A DNA stretch of 64,000 nt from Flammulina velutipes (Eukaryota; Basidiomycota; Agaricomycetes; Agaricales; Physalacriaceae). The stretch lies in the NCBI GenBank assembly GCA_011800155.1, contig CM022374.1:1984001-2048000 (forward strand). Direction: 5' to 3'. The notes beneath the pieces were generated by a model, which ran no database searches, was not told the origin of the DNA, and worked only from the letters and a program-made list of their open reading frames with translations. This document shows positions 62,938 to 64,000 of the stretch, one piece after another; the first letter of the stretch is position 1; every line of letters begins with the position of its first letter. The position numbers and the translations under genes are program-made.

Positions 62938-64000
62938 TCAAAGGCTAGAGTACATGAATGCATCTTTGAGCTCTCTGCGAGCATGACGACCCATCTTGGA
63001 TGGAACAACATTGTCCTCCACTTCGCGAACCAGATCCAGCACATCGTTCGCACATCCGAACGAGAGGGAGAATCCCGCACCACCCTGTCCGTATGAATGA
63101 ACAATCCTGCTCATCGACCCATCCTTCCTTGTCCGGAGCTCACGCTCGACGCGGACGTTCGACCCGCGGAATGGGCGAAGACCTTGAACCAACCCAGCAT
63201 CCGGATCGTAGTCTGCATTCTCCAGACCCGGAACGAACTTGTTGCACCGTTCCCGCATCCGTACCACCTCGGGGCTCTCCAAAGTGAGGTCAAGCTCGTA
63301 CTTGTGGGGTTGAGCAAGACCACCAAGGATCAGGATGTTGTCGTTGCGAGGAACGATGAACACAATGTCCTCATCTTCGCCCCGCGTGTCGTCGTGAGTG
63401 ACTGCGAGAGCCTCAGTGACTTTTGGAAACTTGCTACCGTCGTTGACAACGCGAATGAGTGCACCACGGAGAGGGTAGACAGACTCATCGCCTGCGAGTT
63501 CCAGTCCAGCAAGACCAGTAGCGTTGACAATCGCATCAGCACCGTACTCGGCCAATAATTGCTCTTCCTGATGAAGCAAATCTCCATTGACGCGACGCGT
63601 CTCCATTACTGCTCCTTTGCACAAAAGCACAAATCGGAGCCAATTCATGTAGGCGTCGGTGTCAATGACGGGTGCGAGATGCTGGTACGCGTCTACCACT
63701 CCGACTCCCTGGTTCACAGCGTGTTCTTTGATGATAGAGGGATCGCGTCGGACACCCTTAATCTAAATCCTCCGTGAGTCTAAATTCATCGACATCCGTC
63801 CGGAGTCACTAACCTCGGTCTGAGCGACAATCTCCTGATATTTCTCAAGCTGACCAGGATCAGGCATGTTCTCGAGGACTTGGTCGAAGAAAAAGTTGGC
63901 CATGCGCATCCGGACCCCATGGTCAAAATGATCGTTGGGCGGGAACATCTCTTGAAGCTTCTCAAAGACGCGGTAAGAGGTCATGCACCACCGTTTTGAG
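62938..64000 (-). CDS. D-amino-acid oxidase-like flavoenzyme, 5' end beyond the window
   Basis: FAD-dependent oxidase of the DAO family: oxidises D-amino acids to imino acids with H2O2, normally in peroxisomes. The FAD-binding N-terminus lies off the right edge; about 337 residues remain. Family signatures: GADAIVNATGLAGLELAGDE, VYPLRGALIRVVND (PxRG motif), GLRPFRGSNVRVERE (the RPxR segment with the substrate-carboxylate arginine), and IVHSYGQGGAGFSLSFGCA (second FAD contact, family NxGHGGxG). One intron, 63763-63813. The protein ends YSSL. Conservation of the Arg segment fits DAO or D-aspartate oxidase; which substrate is preferred cannot be told. Its stop is 99 bp upstream of the ALG12 start on the same strand. 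Confidence 0.86.

Overview
The window looks like nuclear DNA of a mushroom-forming basidiomycete (Agaricomycetes). Genes are dense and interrupted by many short introns, almost all 43-61 nt. Fatty acid synthase is one fused beta-alpha polypeptide. There are two tandem CBM1-GH10 xylanases of the wood- or litter-decay type and two Zn2Cys6 regulators. I rebuilt exon structures by hand from splice sites, reading frame and remembered family signatures. Every complete model below has a coding length divisible by three. No tRNA, rRNA, CRISPR array, intact transposon or virus was recognised.

Layout. 1-518 (-): 3'-truncated OPA3-like gene, divergent from an epoxide-hydrolase-like gene (844-2021) and followed by EB1 (2151-3166). 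3846-8436: tandem array of three NmrA/isoflavone-reductase-like genes plus a decayed fourth copy. 8938-12327: two CBM1-GH10 endoxylanases. 12503-14519 (-): CYP51/ERG11. 14801-17639 (-): mitochondrial RNase II-type exoribonuclease, divergent from a zinc-finger protein (17708-18715). 18797-20423 (-): STK16/Env7-like kinase. 20555-22000 (-): DnaJ protein. 23545-26660: kelch type I membrane protein. 28765-29293 (-): acyl-CoA-binding protein, divergent from a tandem PH-domain protein (29638-31234). 31937-37607: two related Zn2Cys6 regulators. 38970-42313 (-): VTC4 polyphosphate polymerase, divergent from GTR2 (42448-43829). 44275-56964: fused fatty acid synthase (3,927 aa). 57182-59042: Dbp5-type RNA helicase. 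60009-60613: small KEN-box protein. 61112-62838 (-): ALG12. 62938-64000 (-): 5'-truncated D-amino-acid-oxidase-like gene.

Most genes are housekeeping: sterol, fatty acid and N-glycan synthesis, polyphosphate and TORC1 signalling, mRNA export and microtubule dynamics. The accessory part is 3.8-12.4 kb, where two families expanded by tandem duplication. ACBP and the fused synthase act in the same acyl-CoA metabolism, and VTC4 and GTR2 share a 134-bp divergent promoter.

The most unusual observations concern RNA processing and non-coding sequence. Both xylanase genes appear to carry the same 2-nt exon. VTC4 has a 9-nt exon coding part of the lysine-rich SPX helix. Six of about 130 introns use GC-AG borders. 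The 10-mer TGTGGCGCAA occurs seven times by my reading, always between genes, with many near copies and one 22-bp perfect palindrome built from the same core.
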